Positions 1-5,342 of a DNA stretch of 9,095 bases are shown here, in pieces. The stretch lies in assembly GCA_050633625.1 (NCBI GenBank), contig JBOEGW010000033.1:1-9095 (forward strand), written 5' to 3'. Source of the DNA: JBOEGW01 sp050633625 (lineage in GTDB: Bacteria > Pseudomonadota > Alphaproteobacteria > Rhodobacterales > Rhodobacteraceae). The notes below the pieces were generated by a model. It was given only the letters and a program-made list of their open reading frames with translations, searched no databases and was not told the DNA's origin. The number at the start of each line of letters is the position of its first letter. The stretch's first letter is position 1. The translations under genes were made by a program, and so were the position numbers.

Positions 1-1811
1 TCAACGAACTGCTGCCTTGGAAATACGCCAAACCCGTGTCACCAGCGCACCGCTTACGCTTAAGCGGTATACAAGGCAGCGGAAAATCTTCGATCCTAGA
101 AAGCCTACGCTATGCCCTAGATGTACCCCTCGGCGATAAAGCCCAAGATCAGGACTACAAGAAGGGCCTTTTGCCTTTCGTCTTGAAGAGTGGCGGCAAG
201 ATCGTTGTGGAGGCCACCGATCGCCACGGTACGCACTTCGAGATTAGACGACTTCTCGGTCACGCGCATGAAGTATATGTTGACGGTGTGCTCCGGCCTG
301 GCGTTTCTATCCGTGAAACCATCATCGCTAAGCCCCTCTACTTTGGACAGAAAGACCTTTCTGCCGCCGGGAAAGGTTTTGGACACGATCTCGTCGAGAA
401 GCTGATGGGTGATAGTTTGAAGGACGTTCGGCAAAAGATTGAGGAGCGTCGCCGTCTGCTTGAGCAGGCCATTGACGCTCTGAAGTCGGTGCACAGCGAT
501 GTAGAAGATAAGGAGGCACTGGAAGAGGAGCTCAAGGATGTCGAATTTCGCCTGGAGCAATTCGACAAACATGGCGTCAAAGAAAAGCTGGATAAGCAAA
601 TTGCCTTCAGTAGTGATTTGAGCTTCTGCGAGGGCGTCGATGAGATTGCCACAGGATGGCATGACTCGTTGGATGGGGCGGTCACTGAGGCCGAAGAGGA
701 ACTGGCCACGATCGAAGAGCAGAAATCAGACTACAATGCGGAGTTTTTCGAGCGATATGTCAAGAAGATCGAGGCGCTAAAGAAGAGCGTTAGCGATGCG
801 CGTGCGATCGTCGTTTCCGCAGAGACCGCTAGCGCCGAGCTTGTGGAGCTCCGAGAAGAATTGTCGGGCGTGAAAGACGGCCTCAAAGAGGAGTTTGCCG
901 AAGTTGAACGTGAGCTGGTTCAGGCCCTCGAAGAGCAGGGCGTGACGTCAATCGAACCTGATGCCTACATCACGCTGACAGATCGAAAAAGCGAGCTGGT
1001 TGCCGGGATCTCTGAACTTAAGAAGAAGACCGCAAAAGCTCGCACTCGGCATGATGAGGTGCTGACGGCACTCGCTTCGTTGAACGACGCATGGCACGAA
1101 GAATATAAGCTGATCTCGAAAGCCTTAGCGACCATCAATGACTCGCAGGGCTCACTTAAAGTTCAGGGCGTCTTTAAGGGTGATAAGGCGGCGTACAAGT
1201 CTCACATTGACGGTTTGTTCAAGGGGAGCGGCCAGCGTAAGGAAACTTATGATTTACTTGCGAAGGAGTACCCTGACTTTGGAGAGGTCTTTAAAGACCT
1301 AGAGGAAGCATCCAAGCACGCAAAGAGTAAGGCGTCTGCGTTCCAGGAGCTTTTCTTGGGCAGCATCAAGGAGCTTTTGACTTTCCAAATTCCAAACAGC
1401 TATGATGTGACATATCATGGTAGGCCCCTGCGGTTGCATTCACTTGGTCAGCGCGCCTCTGCGATGATGCTCTTCCTTTTGAGTCAGAAAGGAAATGACC
1501 TCTTGCTCATCGACCAACCAGAAGACGATCTAGATAGCCAAACTGTTTATGAGGAGGTCGTAAAAATTCTCAGGTCGATTAAGCCAAGACAGCAGTTCAT
1601 TTTCGCAACCCACAATGCGAATTTTCCGGTTCTTGGTGATGCTGAGACCATCACCACCTGTAGCGCAACGGATGATGAAATAACTGTCGCGGTTGGAAAT
1701 ATCGACGAGAAGGCCTGTCAGGGGAAAGTGATCAATATCATGGAAGGCGGCCCCGAGGCGTTCGAACGTCGCAAAACAATCTACCAAATATGGAAACCAT
1801 CGGCCGATTGA
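1..1811 (+). CDS. SMC-like ABC ATPase, C-terminal part (TrlF/Ppl-like), 5' end outside window
   Basis: The reading frame is open to the left edge (first full codon at 3, reading NELLPWKYAKP), so the GTG at 36 is probably an internal codon and the gene begins upstream. The visible part carries a full ABC/SMC ATPase set. Walker A GIQGSGKS is encoded at 66-89. A long Glu/Lys-rich coiled-coil arm fills roughly 400-1200. A signature-like SLGQR lies at 1440-1454, Walker B LLLIDQPEDDLD at 1500-1535, and the H-loop FATHNANFPVLGD begins at 1602. The QPEDDLD and THNANFPVLGDAE blocks and the ending EGGPEAFERRKTIYQIW resemble my recollection of TrlF-family AAA-like ATPases, which carry an N-terminal PHP phosphoesterase domain. 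The anti-phage gene ppl (PHP plus ATPase) is of this general architecture. The PHP domain would lie upstream and is not visible, so a defence role is inference. The ATPase call is firm; the family name is moderate. A terminator follows the stop. Confidence 0.85.
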   Translation, partial: NELLPWKYAKPVSPAHRLRLSGIQGSGKSSILESLRYALDVPLGDKAQDQDYKKGLLPFVLKSGGKIVVEATDRHGTHFEIRRLLGHAHEVYVDGVLRPGVSIRETIIAKPLYFGQKDLSAAGKGFGHDLVEKLMGDSLKDVRQKIEERRRLLEQAIDALKSVHSDVEDKEALEEELKDVEFRLEQFDKHGVKEKLDKQIAFSSDLSFCEGVDEIATGWHDSLDGAVTEAEEELATIEEQKSDYNAEFFERYVKKIEALKKSVSDARAIVVSAETASAELVELREELSGVKDGLKEEFAEVERELVQALEEQGVTSIEPDAYITLTDRKSELVAGISELKKKTAKARTRHDEVLTALASLNDAWHEEYKLISKALATINDSQGSLKVQGVFKGDKAAYKSHIDGLFKGSGQRKETYDLLAKEYPDFGEVFKDLEEASKHAKSKASAFQELFLGSIKELLTFQIPNSYDVTYHGRPLRLHSLGQRASAMMLFLLSQKGNDLLLIDQPEDDLDSQTVYEEVVKILRSIKPRQQFIFATHNANFPVLGDAETITTCSATDDEITVAVGNIDEKACQGKVINIMEGGPEAFERRKTIYQIWKPSAD

Positions 1812-1820
1812 GCCATGGGG

Positions 1821-1857
1821 AGGCGTGCAATAATCAAGACTTATGCACGCCTTTCTT
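1821..1857 (+). terminator. Rho-independent terminator of the ATPase gene
   Basis: The stem AGGCGTGCA (1821-1829) pairs with TGCACGCCT (1844-1852); TAA/TTA extends it past a bulged A. The run TTTCTT (1852-1857) follows on the + strand. It starts 10 bases after the ATPase stop codon. Confidence 0.75.
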
Positions 1858-1870
1858 GATCCAATGACAT

Positions 1871-1887
1871 CAATCGCTCAGCGATTG
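1871..1887 (-). terminator. Perfect hairpin downstream of the DUF192 gene, possible terminator
   Basis: CAATCGC, loop TCA, GCGATTG: a perfect 7-bp stem 22 bases beyond the DUF192 stop. No T-run follows on the minus strand, so intrinsic termination is uncertain. It may act with the neighbouring 1821-1857 hairpin between the two convergent transcripts. Confidence 0.35.
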
Positions 1888-1908
1888 CAAAACTCGCGGG
1901 CATAATTG

Positions 1909-2454
1909 CTACACGAATGTGATCGGCAACGGGTTAATACAACGCTCTGGATCGAATACCAGCCTTGAACCGATCTCGATCCCCCAGCTGGAAGCTGCGC
2001 CGGATGGGACTTCGAGAACGGCCATAATAGGCTGGCCGGCTTCAATCGGCTCTAGCGATTGTGGCGAAGCCGAATACTCGATCTGAGAGACGACACCCGC
2101 CGCATCAAGAAAAATGATGTCGAGGGGGATAGGCGTGTCTTTCATCCAGAAAGACACAAGCTTAGGATCGTCATATGTGAACAGCATGGCATCAGCCGTG
2201 GCGAAGGTAGAGCGATTTTGCATCCCGGCAAGCTTTGCCCTCGATGTTGCCGCCAGCTCGGCAGTCAACACCAACTCAGGCGATAGCATCGAGACAGAGA
2301 TATAACGGCAGAGTGACCGCGCCGAGGAAGCGGACAGGGCCGCGAAGATGGACAGTAGGGCTATGGAAAAAACAGCGCCAGCAAGCACATATCCCAGCCA
2401 GGTTTGGCGCGGTTTGCCTTGGGTAAAATCGAGTGTTTTCTTTTTGGCTGCCAT
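1909..2454 (-). CDS. DUF192 family protein, membrane-anchored or exported
   Basis: This 181-aa protein has the DUF192 (COG1430) pattern. ELAATSRAKLAGM (66-78) corresponds to the family's region of residues that shorten to ELA-x-T. It is followed by AMLFTYDD (89-96), the hallmark SFWMKDTPIPLDIIFLD (101-117), and AVLEVPSGAASSWGIEIG near 145-162. Function in the family is unknown; members are small beta-rich domains, often exported. Here a basic N-terminus (MAAKKK) precedes a hydrophobic stretch at about 20-42, which could be a signal anchor or signal peptide, so the domain probably faces the periplasm. The ATG at 2454 has no clear Shine-Dalgarno. A GTG at 2388 would start just inside the hydrophobic segment and would remove the overlap with the divergent nuclease. 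The family call is firm; the start is uncertain. Confidence 0.85.
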   Translation of the reverse strand: MAAKKKTLDFTQGKPRQTWLGYVLAGAVFSIALLSIFAALSASSARSLCRYISVSMLSPELVLTAELAATSRAKLAGMQNRSTFATADAMLFTYDDPKLVSFWMKDTPIPLDIIFLDAAGVVSQIEYSASPQSLEPIEAGQPIMAVLEVPSGAASSWGIEIGSRLVFDPERCINPLPITFV

Positions 2455-2818
2455 GCTGCTGATGATACAATCAACGGCAGCTGTCGGGGAAGTTCTCTCA
2501 GCTCGAAAAATCTACATGATTGATGGCGACACGATAGCGATTTCAGACCAGCGGTTTCGGCTGGTCGGGTTTGACACGCCGGAAACGCGCCACGCAAAAT
2601 GCAGCTATGAGCTGGCTTTGGGAAACGAAGCGACACGCCGCGCGAGACAACTCGTGGAAGATGCTGGGATTGTAGATCTGATCGTGTTGCCAGGGCGAGA
2701 CAAATACGGACGCGGATTGGCACGACTTCTGATACAAGGCGAAGATCTCGGCAGTCGATTGATTGCTGAAGGTCTGGCGCGACCTTACCAGGGCGGTAGA
2801 CGACAGAGCTGGTGCTGA
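2348..2818 (+). CDS. Thermonuclease-like (SNase family) exported nuclease
   Basis: The product is a staphylococcal-nuclease-fold enzyme that would cleave DNA/RNA phosphodiester bonds with Ca2+. Numbered from the ATG at 2348 (156 aa), the catalytic set is complete. MIDGDT contains D61 (= D21 of S. aureus nuclease). FRLVGFDTPET contains R71, D76 and E79 (= R35, D40, E43). DKYGRGLA contains R122 (= R87). The tail GGRRQSWC is the common short proteobacterial ending. A hydrophobic segment at about 29-45 followed by STAAVGE looks like a signal peptide, so the enzyme is probably exported. Start candidates are ATG 2348, ATG 2363, TTG 2414 (which gives the most typical signal peptide) and ATG 2453; none has a strong Shine-Dalgarno. 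The upstream starts overlap the divergent DUF192 gene on the other strand. The function call is firm; the start is uncertain. Confidence 0.88.
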   Translation: MDSRAMEKTAPASTYPSQVWRGLPWVKSSVFFLAAMLLMIQSTAAVGEVLSARKIYMIDGDTIAISDQRFRLVGFDTPETRHAKCSYELALGNEATRRARQLVEDAGIVDLIVLPGRDKYGRGLARLLIQGEDLGSRLIAEGLARPYQGGRRQSWC

Positions 2819-2820
2819 TC

Positions 2821-2888
2821 CCGCGAAGCGGTTCCGTGCGAATAGCACGGGCCCATTTCTGGGGGGCAATGGCCCTCCCGAAATGGGC
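2821..2888. terminator. Tandem hairpins between convergent genes, possible bidirectional terminator
   Basis: Three hairpins follow the nuclease stop: CCGC-GAA-GCGG (2821-2831), CCGTGC-GAATA-GCACGG (2834-2850), and a long one with GCCCATTTC (2851-2859) pairing GAAATGGGC (2880-2888), continued by six more pairs past one mismatch. They separate the nuclease (+) from the 82-aa gene (-). No T-run follows on either strand, so the termination role is inferred from strength and position. Confidence 0.5.
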
Positions 2889-2898
2889 AAACACAGCC

Positions 2899-3147
2899 TC
2901 AACCCGGCGGCAAGCCGTTTCGGATTAAAGTCCCCGTCCAATCTTCCAAATCTTCCGCTTCTTGATCAGCCTGCGGATAGGGATTGGCTGGGCCATATTT
3001 CACGCCAGCCTCTTCAAACCAGCCGTGAAAACCGCAAAGCCAAGCTCGGTGGAAGTCTGAGCGCGCCAGCTTGCGGCGCAACCAGCGCGGCGCTTTCCAG
3101 CCACTATAGGCATATAGATAAACACGATGGAGAATGGTGGCATTCAT
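2899..3147 (-). CDS. Small Trp-rich hypothetical protein, 82 aa
   Basis: I do not recognise a firm family. The protein is basic and aromatic at its N-terminus, with five Trp in 82 residues (WKAPRWL, AWLCGFHGW, EDW) and an NPYP motif. The spacing of AWLCGFHGW, a Gly-containing turn, NPYP and a final Trp faintly recalls ribosome-modulation-factor-like small proteins, but this is weak. The start ATG at 3147 is supported by GAAGG about 9 bases upstream, which overlaps the stop of the preceding 93-aa gene. Only 12 bases separate the two genes, so they are probably co-transcribed. The gene ends just before the hairpin cluster at 2821-2888. Confidence 0.6.
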   Translation of the reverse strand: MNATILHRVYLYAYSGWKAPRWLRRKLARSDFHRAWLCGFHGWFEEAGVKYGPANPYPQADQEAEDLEDWTGTLIRNGLPPG

Positions 3148-3159
3148 CGCTCGGTGCCT

Positions 3160-3441
3160 TCATTGGAATTGTGTCGGCTCATTCAAAGCAAATTCCTTAA
3201 GCGCTGGATAGCAACCCAGAACATCCGGGTATTGATTGAACAAGATTTCAAGCTTTTTGCGGCTGTCACTGAAAGAACGGGGTGAATCCCAATCAAAGTC
3301 GCGCATGATCGCTGCCAGAGGACCAAGAATATTCGCGCTCAACTCCGAGGTTCCACGGGTTCCAGTATTGTGTCTCCCGCTACCAATGTCTGCTATACAG
3401 GCGAACGCCTCTGTTGTGATTTTATGGATGTTAAGGTTCAT
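3160..3441 (-). CDS. Hypothetical protein downstream of vapC, 93 aa
   Basis: This small soluble protein of unknown function begins MNLNIHKITTEAFACIADIG and ends NEPTQFQ. I see no membrane segment or known motif. The ATG at 3441 is preferred because GGGAGA and AAAGG lie just upstream. The longer frame back to 3495 would overlap the vapC end and adds only a basic 18-residue tail. The gene starts 25 bases after the vapC stop on the same strand and is followed after 12 bases by the 82-aa gene. This arrangement suggests a vapB-vapC-93aa-82aa transcript, though an internal promoter cannot be excluded. Confidence 0.6.
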   Translation of the reverse strand: MNLNIHKITTEAFACIADIGSGRHNTGTRGTSELSANILGPLAAIMRDFDWDSPRSFSDSRKKLEILFNQYPDVLGCYPALKEFALNEPTQFQ

Positions 3442-3466
3442 TCTCCCGTGCCTTTCTTTGTTGACG

Positions 3467-3886
3467 TTACGCCAAATCTGTTTCGGAAAAGTCATTGCCT
3501 TTGTAAATCAGCTTCAACCTGTACGCCTTCGCGCAAGCGTAGGTGAAGCAATCTCCGAAGTTCAAATCGGCGGCATGACCGACGGTCTTGCCATATTCAG
3601 CGGCGGCGCGGATGGCACCGTCGCCAATGCTGCTGGTGATGTGAATATCCTTCGCCTTAACCTCTTTCACGAAATCCGAAACCAGCGAGGCGCATTCCTG
3701 AACCAACTCGGGGGAAGGCTTCTTGTCTTTGCCTGAGCGCTGCCGCGCCAGACTGACCGAAGCTTCAAAGCGAGACAAAGGCGACGTGTAGAGCTGGTCT
3801 GTCACATCGTCGATGCGGCGGGCTAGGTCTTCATAGCCAGCCTCGCGATTGAGGACTGCGAAAATCGCAGATGCGTCAATGAACAT
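3467..3886 (-). CDS. vapC: VapC-family PIN-domain toxin (type II TA)
   Basis: This 139-aa PIN-domain ribonuclease is the toxin of a type II toxin-antitoxin pair; VapC enzymes typically cut tRNA or rRNA with Mg2+. The acidic PIN residues are visible: D4 (MFIDASAI), E41 (SRFEASVSL), D112 (LNFGDCFTYACAKAY) and D132 (YKGNDFSETDL). The order and ending match the family. The ATG at 3886 gives the canonical MFIDASAI start and overlaps the antitoxin stop as TAATG, implying translational coupling. The longer reading to 3901 only adds MGRRL from antitoxin sequence. GGGAAG lies about 9 bases upstream. All active-site residues are present, so the toxin looks intact. The target RNA cannot be read from the sequence. 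Confidence 0.9.
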   Translation of the reverse strand: MFIDASAIFAVLNREAGYEDLARRIDDVTDQLYTSPLSRFEASVSLARQRSGKDKKPSPELVQECASLVSDFVKEVKAKDIHITSSIGDGAIRAAAEYGKTVGHAADLNFGDCFTYACAKAYRLKLIYKGNDFSETDLA

Positions 3887-4131
3887 TAGGCGTCTTCCCA
3901 CATTTCGTCAGTGAATTTCTTCATGTCGAAATCAGGATCAGCCGGACCCAGATCGTCGGCGCGTTTCAGGATCGGCTCAAGGCGCTCTAAAAGCGGTTTC
4001 TGATTGGAAACGGCTTCAAGCTGGGCCATAAGTGCCTTACGAACTGCGTCCGTTTTGGATTTTGCGCCGGTCAGCTTCATGAAGCGAACGGCAAGATCAT
4101 CAACTTGATCGTCTCGAATATAGAGGGGCAT
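3886..4131 (-). CDS. vapB: VapB-type antitoxin (Rv0623/PSK transcription factor-like)
   Basis: The 81-aa antitoxin precedes the PIN toxin. The N-terminal MPLYIRDDQVDDLAVRFMKLTG followed by SKTDAVRKALMAQL fits the Rv0623-like VapB family: an extended strand plus helices that dimerise and bind the operator. The acidic C-terminus, ending DMKKFTDEMWEDA, would wrap and inhibit VapC. The start at 4131 is chosen over the upstream in-frame ATG at 4182 because AGGAGA (rc of 4138-4143) is well placed and the protein then begins with the family pattern. The promoter and operator also lie inside the longer frame. Autorepression by VapB/VapBC is the family rule, and a suitable palindrome is present at 4171-4197. 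Confidence 0.88.
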   Translation of the reverse strand: MPLYIRDDQVDDLAVRFMKLTGAKSKTDAVRKALMAQLEAVSNQKPLLERLEPILKRADDLGPADPDFDMKKFTDEMWEDA

Positions 4132-4153
4132 AGCGGTTCTCCTGTCACCCATA

Positions 4154-4182
4154 TGTATATCCCAAAACGGATATTCAAGCAA
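4154..4182 (-). promoter_or_regulatory. Probable vapBC promoter
   Basis: Read on the minus strand, TTGCTT (4177-4182) and TATACA (4154-4159) are separated by exactly 17 bases. The expected start of transcription lies near 4147, which leaves a leader of about 16 bases with the AGGAGA ribosome site inside it. Confidence 0.55.
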
Positions 4183-4197
4183 TGCAATAGTGAATAT
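4171..4197. promoter_or_regulatory. Inverted repeat, candidate VapB operator
   Basis: ATATTCA (4171-4177) and TGAATAT (4191-4197) form a perfect 7-bp inverted repeat with a 13-base spacer. It covers the -35 region of the vapBC promoter, where a dimeric antitoxin-toxin complex would be expected to repress. Function is inferred from position and symmetry. Confidence 0.5.
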
Positions 4198-4202
4198 TCA
4201 GC

Positions 4203-4228
4203 AAAAAGAAGCCCCGCCGAAGCGGGGC
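4203..4228 (-). terminator. Rho-independent terminator of the ParB-like operon
   Basis: On the minus strand GCCCCGC, loop TTCG, GCGGGGC is a perfect 7-bp stem with a stable UUCG-type tetraloop, followed by TTCTTTTT (rc of 4203-4210). It lies 55 bases after the stop of the 139-aa gene and directly upstream of the vapBC promoter, so it insulates the two units. Confidence 0.88.
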
Positions 4229-4282
4229 CAGTTGATCCTCACCACAAGGAATTTCTATCGGATGGACGGGGCGTTTCGTCCT

Positions 4283-4702
4283 TCAGGTAATACGGCGACC
4301 ATGCGCATCGGTCGGAATCGACGGATCAAAGGGCAGATCATCGAGCGAAAAGACACCAACAAGGTATCTGTGCAGAAAGTCGAGCAGGTAAACAGGGGTG
4401 GCCGGATACGGCGCTCCATTCCACGCTTTTCGTAGGATGGTCCGCTCACGGCGCGGCAGATCAGCAAGTCTGCGCCGCGCGTTGCGCCATGCCCGTGCGC
4501 GGTCAGCCCGATCTTTTGCCTCCTGTTTTTCCCAAGCCTCAGCGCGGGCGCGCATAACATCGTCTTCGCCGGGTTGTGCAGCCGCTACCAGCGGGGCCAA
4601 CAGCGGCAACGCCTCACGCTCTTTGCGTTGCTTCCGGCGCAAGGTGGCGCGTTTGCGCTCGGTATCTGTGAACGGGTGGCGCATCTGGCGTTTGAACCTC
4701 AT
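4283..4702 (-). CDS. Basic hypothetical protein, 139 aa, last gene of ParB-like operon
   Basis: I do not recognise the family. The first two thirds are very rich in Arg, Lys, Glu and Ala (MRFKRQMRHPFTDTERKRA, later RADRARAWRNARRRLADLP) and probably helical. The end is more hydrophobic (PATPVYLLDFLHRYLVGVF) and then acidic (SLDDLPFDPS). The basic N-terminus suggests nucleic-acid contact, but nothing proves it. The start overlaps the stop of the preceding gene as ATGA (4699-4702), and GAGG lies about 9 bases upstream, both favouring this frame over overlapping frames. The terminator at 4203-4228 closes the unit. Confidence 0.65.
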   Translation of the reverse strand: MRFKRQMRHPFTDTERKRATLRRKQRKEREALPLLAPLVAAAQPGEDDVMRARAEAWEKQEAKDRADRARAWRNARRRLADLPRRERTILRKAWNGAPYPATPVYLLDFLHRYLVGVFSLDDLPFDPSIPTDAHGRRIT

Positions 4703-5025
4703 GACAGTGCCTCGTCAATCCGGTTCAGATAAACGGCCATGGCAACCGTCAGGTCTTTCAGATCGGCTTGCTCGGCCATATCGTGAACACTGGCCCATTG
4801 CGGAGCCTTGCCGGTCCATGATCCTCGTTGTTCCTGGCTAATGTCCTGCGCAACGGTCGGCGTGGTGGCGGCACCCAGACCGGCCAACTCGTCGGTCAAT
4901 GGTCGCAGCATGTCTTGAATATCTGTATCCTTGGCATTGTTGGACTGTGCTGATTTCAAAATAAGCTGCAAAGTCTCAACCATTTTCAGCACACGGCCTT
5001 CGTTCGTCGGGTTCACAAAAGGCAT
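4699..5025 (-). CDS. Hypothetical protein, 108 aa, in ParB-like operon
   Basis: An unrecognised, mostly helical, soluble protein. A first helix (RVLKMVETLQLILKSAQ), a Thr/Gly/Pro linker (GLGAATTPTVAQD) and a C-terminal helix pair (WASVHDMAEQADLKDLTVAMAVYLNRIDEAL) can be seen. Its 5' end overlaps the preceding 91-aa gene by 13 bases, and its stop overlaps the following gene as ATGA, so the three small genes are translationally coupled. GAGGATGAG upstream serves as ribosome site. Confidence 0.65.
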   Translation of the reverse strand: MPFVNPTNEGRVLKMVETLQLILKSAQSNNAKDTDIQDMLRPLTDELAGLGAATTPTVAQDISQEQRGSWTGKAPQWASVHDMAEQADLKDLTVAMAVYLNRIDEALS

Positions 5026-5288
5026 GGCTGCTCATCCTCATTAACGGTTCCGGTCTCGTTCAAAACGTCGCGCAAGACAGCCTCGGCATCTTTTTTCGCA
5101 TCTGCCAGAAGCCGGTAATAACCACCAAATTCCTCCGGCACATTCGGCCCAGCCAGATAGTAAGGACGCAACGGGCGGTTTCCGGTGTAGCGCTTCACTC
5201 CGATTTTCCCGATATGGCCCTCGATCTGATATTCACGGGGTCGGCCATCGGGGCCGGGCGCGGTGGGTATCCATTTGAAGCTGGTCAT
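5013..5288 (-). CDS. Hypothetical protein, 91 aa, downstream of ParB-like gene
   Basis: No family recognised. The N-terminal half is rich in Gly, Pro, Arg and Tyr with alternating polar and aromatic residues (EYQIEGHIGKIGVKRYTG, YYLAGPN), suggesting a small beta-structure. A helix follows (LLADAKKDAEAVLRDVL) and then an acidic tail. The start ATG at 5288 has an excellent GGAGG 8 bases upstream. It follows the ParB-like gene after 54 bases that contain a strong hairpin (5312-5337). Confidence 0.65.
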   Translation of the reverse strand: MTSFKWIPTAPGPDGRPREYQIEGHIGKIGVKRYTGNRPLRPYYLAGPNVPEEFGGYYRLLADAKKDAEAVLRDVLNETGTVNEDEQPCLL

Positions 5289-5311
5289 AGATCAATCCTC
5301 CATCAGTGGAT

Positions 5312-5337
5312 GGGGCAGGGCGCAAGCGCCCTGCCTC
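5312..5337. other. Intercistronic hairpin between ParB-like gene and 91-aa gene
   Basis: GGCAGGGCG (5314-5322), loop CAAG, CGCCCTGCC (5327-5335) is a perfect 9-bp stem between the ParB-like stop and the next ribosome site. No T-run follows on the minus strand, so it is more likely an mRNA stability or attenuation element than a full terminator. Confidence 0.5.
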
Positions 5338-5342
5338 TGGTT

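Noticed and set aside
117..709. Minus-strand frames opposite the ATPase gene (181 and 123 aa).
   Set aside because: They lie inside the conserved ATPase frame and have Ser/Leu-rich compositions typical of antisense to coiled coil.
2361..2941. Minus-strand frames of 177 and 132 aa across the nuclease gene.
   Set aside because: They oppose a nuclease with all catalytic residues in place and run through the hairpin cluster.
2763..3200. Plus-strand frame of 145 aa downstream of the nuclease.
   Set aside because: It overlaps the nuclease end, crosses the hairpins and opposes the 82-aa gene, which has a better ribosome site.
3236..3736. Plus-strand frame of 166 aa opposite vapC and the 93-aa gene.
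   Set aside because: It is antisense to the PIN toxin, whose motifs and coupling to vapB are clear.
4398..4841. Plus-strand frame of 147 aa opposite the 139-aa gene.
   Set aside because: Arg/Ser/Ala-rich product with no ribosome site, whereas the minus frame has an ATGA overlap and a ribosome site.
5312..5337. Hairpin after the ParB-like gene as an intrinsic terminator.
   Set aside because: No T-run follows on the minus strand and a well-placed ribosome site for the next gene comes right after, so it was listed only as an intercistronic hairpin.
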